From: an uncultured Lachnospiraceae bacterium
GTDB taxonomy: Bacteria; Bacillota; Clostridia; Lachnospirales; Lachnospiraceae
DNA: 16,049 nt
Direction of reading: 5' to 3'
NCBI GenBank assembly: GCA_910579645.1
Contig: CAJTVK010000101.1
Span: 1-16,049 of the forward strand
Shown here piece by piece: positions 14,448 through 16,049 of this stretch (its first letter is position 1; every line of letters starts with the position of its first letter). The notes under the pieces are model-generated. The model did not search any database. It saw nothing but the letters and a program-made list of their open reading frames with translations, and had not been told where the DNA came from. The position numbers and the translations under genes are program-made.

Positions 14448-15824
14448 TTAAACAATCTCAATTCTTTTCTCCCATTCCGCCCCGGTGGAAGCAAAAAATT
14501 CACCGAACCCCATATCCGATACTTTCACCCGGAACTGAGTCCTGGAAAGCATCTGTGTTATGATTCTGAGACGGACCGTCCAATCCTCCCTTTCCGGAAT
14601 GCCGTCCAGCACCACACTGATTTCCTTGGGCTCCCCTCCGTTCAGAGGGGTCAGCAGAACCGACACCGTATCCCCCGATTCCAGAATCACGTCAAATTCC
14701 TTTTTTACGTCATACCAATTGGTGCCGCCGTCCATAAGGGCAAAATAAGCTTCCTCGCCCCGGCGCAGCAGCCGCATCCCCACATTTGCCGCCAGCTTGT
14801 CCTTCCCGAGGAACACATATCCTTCCCTGCCCTCCCGCAGCCCAAGCTTCTCGCAGATACTGTAGCACGCACCCTTGCTGTACAGATTGTTTCCCTGAAA
14901 AACACGCCGCCCCCGGCAAAGATAGCGCAGCGATTCATCCGCCCAGCCGTCCTTGTATCCGTCGCCAATCAGATATACGCCGGAAACTGCCCGTCCGTTG
15001 CACTTTTCTTTTACGATACGGGAAAAGATACGGTCCAGCCCGGCTGTGGGCAGCTCTCCCTTTTCATCCTCTTCCCGCTGCATATCATGCCTTTCGTCCT
15101 CTTCTATGAAAACCACCCTCGGCGTAGTCTTCCTGTTGCATTCAAAACGGTACAGCCGCAGAATCCGGTTGTCATACTCACACAAAAGCACTTCATAAGC
15201 CCAGAGCGATTCCTCTTGAGCAAGGGTGAAATAGTAAAAGCTGTCCACATGGCTCTGAAAATATACTTCATCCGTCTTAAGCTGCAGATTTGCCGCCATC
15301 TGGGCCAGCACTTTCACCATACGTTCATCCAGCCTTTCCACGGTAAACATCACTCCGTCCAGATATTCCTGCGGAGTTATGATATTCAGCAGGGACAGGC
15401 TTCTTTTCACAAACAGCGTCAGCAGGGCCACTGGGTCAAAGCTTTCCTCTTCTATGATAATGTTCTCACCCTTCCAAGCTGCCTCCAGCAGATTCTCCAC
15501 CGGATACCCTTCCTGCTCATTGGCCGCCCGTACTGCTTCCTTGCCGTAAAACCACTGACTTACTCCTTTCCGCTTACACAGCATCATCGGTATATTATAT
15601 TGTTCGCTGCCTGCCACTACCGCAAGTGTCTCCGCATCCTCTGCCGACGGCAGATAATAACTGATCTGGGCATAATTCTCGCCCAAATCATATCCGATTA
15701 CGATATGGCCTTTCTTCTTTCTTCCCACTTTTCCTCCTCCGGCAGGTCCGGTTTCTTTGCTTTTGGCCAAACCGTCTGCCATCCGCGCATTCCGACTGTA
15801 TTGGGTATCATCATATTTCAGCAT
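14448..15824 (-). CDS. Hsp70/actin-like ATPase-fold protein, DUF5716-like (458 aa)
   Basis: The sequence fits an actin/Hsp70 nucleotide-binding fold. The phosphate-1 loop is IVIGYDLGENYAQISY (41-56), a possible phosphate-2 strand is EVLLCEYDNRILRLYRFE (211-228), and the adenosine loop is GVYLIGDG (282-289), followed by QGNNLYSKGACYS (310-322) where Hsp70s have the DP-AVA-GAA segment. The last 100 residues are beta-rich, like a reduced substrate domain; the long Hsp70 lid is missing, and length is well under DnaK (about 600). I recall this type as DUF5716, but that name is from memory. The frame is open upstream to 16028 with no conserved content; the ATG at 15824 has AGGA eight bases ahead. 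A TATAAT overlaps that ATG, so a start further in (15782) cannot be excluded. First gene of a three-gene operon. Confidence 0.82.
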   Translation of the reverse strand: MLKYDDTQYSRNARMADGLAKSKETGPAGGGKVGRKKKGHIVIGYDLGENYAQISYYLPSAEDAETLAVVAGSEQYNIPMMLCKRKGVSQWFYGKEAVRAANEQEGYPVENLLEAAWKGENIIIEEESFDPVALLTLFVKRSLSLLNIITPQEYLDGVMFTVERLDERMVKVLAQMAANLQLKTDEVYFQSHVDSFYYFTLAQEESLWAYEVLLCEYDNRILRLYRFECNRKTTPRVVFIEEDERHDMQREEDEKGELPTAGLDRIFSRIVKEKCNGRAVSGVYLIGDGYKDGWADESLRYLCRGRRVFQGNNLYSKGACYSICEKLGLREGREGYVFLGKDKLAANVGMRLLRRGEEAYFALMDGGTNWYDVKKEFDVILESGDTVSVLLTPLNGGEPKEISVVLDGIPEREDWTVRLRIITQMLSRTQFRVKVSDMGFGEFFASTGAEWEKRIEIV

Positions 15825-15851
15825 TATACCATTCCTGCGGATATTGCGCAA
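15823..15851 (-). promoter_or_regulatory. Promoter-like sequence overlapping the start codon of the Hsp70-like gene
   Basis: On the minus strand TTGCGC (15846-15851) and TATAAT (15823-15828) are exactly 17 bases apart, but the last bases of TATAAT are part of the ATG at 15824. If used, the transcript would begin inside the frame. The -35 box lies in the palindrome TTGCGCAA (15844-15851). It may be real with a later start codon, or a chance match. Confidence 0.3.
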
Positions 15852-15918
15852 CTGCTTAAAATGTGGGGGGAGAAAATCAATTTTGGGTTTTATGCCTGCG
15901 CAGCTGCCAGACCCGGGA

Positions 15919-15951
15919 GCCGATGGACAGCCGATAGACAGCCGATGGACC
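15919..15951. repeat. Three tandem 11-bp repeats upstream of the Hsp70-like operon
   Basis: GCCGATGGACA, GCCGATAGACA and GCCGATGGACC follow one another at 15919-15929, 15930-15940 and 15941-15951, with a partial fourth unit after them. They lie 95-130 bases upstream of the Hsp70-like gene. TGCGCA palindromes flank them at 15897-15902 and 15981-15986. The rest of 15825-16049 shows no gene on either strand. Spacing of one helical turn is what a cooperative operator would have; function is inference. Confidence 0.6.
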
Positions 15952-16049
15952 GCCGACGCCCTGCGGGAAGACAGCCGGCCTGCGCACAGAACCCTTGTTT
16001 TTTCAGACACGCTTCCGCTCTGCGGCAAACGCAGCGGTACTAAGCCGCT

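Noticed and set aside
15603..15617. 15-base match GTTCGCTGCCTGCCA to the kinase promoter spacer
   Set aside because: It lies within the Hsp70-like coding sequence, and one match of this length within 16 kb can occur by chance.
15825..16028. 68-codon upstream extension of the Hsp70-like gene
   Set aside because: Its composition comes from tandem repeats and palindromes, and there is no ribosome site at the longer start.
15087..16043. 318-codon plus-strand frame opposite the Hsp70-like gene
   Set aside because: It is an antisense shadow with no motif or ribosome site; the minus strand has the actin-fold motifs.

Overview
The window looks like a chromosomal stretch from a low-to-mid-GC Firmicute, most likely a Clostridia/Lachnospiraceae-type gut bacterium. 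The grounds are strong AGGAGG-type ribosome binding sites, sigma-A-like promoters, and a B. subtilis yceCDE-G-H-like tellurium (Ter) stress operon beside gene types I associate with Lachnospiraceae. The taxonomic call is inference; there is no rRNA or other marker here.

Layout. (1) 1-1663, plus strand: a promoter, a TerD-domain protein with a long Gly/Pro/Ala-rich N-terminal extension, then an AIM24-family protein. (2) 1660-1912: a 165-bp element with 36-bp terminal inverted repeats (MITE-like), followed by a second inverted repeat, between convergent genes. (3) 1884-11591, minus strand: the main Ter operon, transcribed right to left from a well-formed promoter at 11627-11655. Its order is rhomboid protease, YceG-family protein, a 49-codon small ORF, TelA, three TerD paralogs, a PMCA-type Ca2+ P-type ATPase, and a HAD phosphatase that is partly set apart by a hairpin-rich leader. 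(4) 11712-12303, plus strand: a divergent small P-loop kinase-like gene with its own promoter. (5) 12340-15824, minus strand: a compact three-gene operon of an Hsp70/actin-like ATPase, a TPR-like protein and a two-TM coiled-coil protein, all of unknown function. (6) 15825-16049: a non-coding leader with 11-bp tandem repeats and TGCGCA palindromes.

How the parts may work together. TerD domains are Ca2+-binding, TelA and YceG are their usual partners, and a Ca2+-exporting ATPase is encoded directly after the three TerD genes. The operon therefore reads as a calcium-linked envelope or chemical stress module. No TerC membrane protein is present; the membrane parts visible here are the rhomboid protease and the Ca2+ pump. 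The plus-strand TerD protein keeps the fold but has lost the GDNLTG...GDDE calcium loop, so it may be a non-sensing or adaptor member. The Hsp70-like/TPR/coiled-coil operon next door resembles a chaperone-type ATPase with an adaptor and a membrane effector, but a link to the Ter module is only positional.
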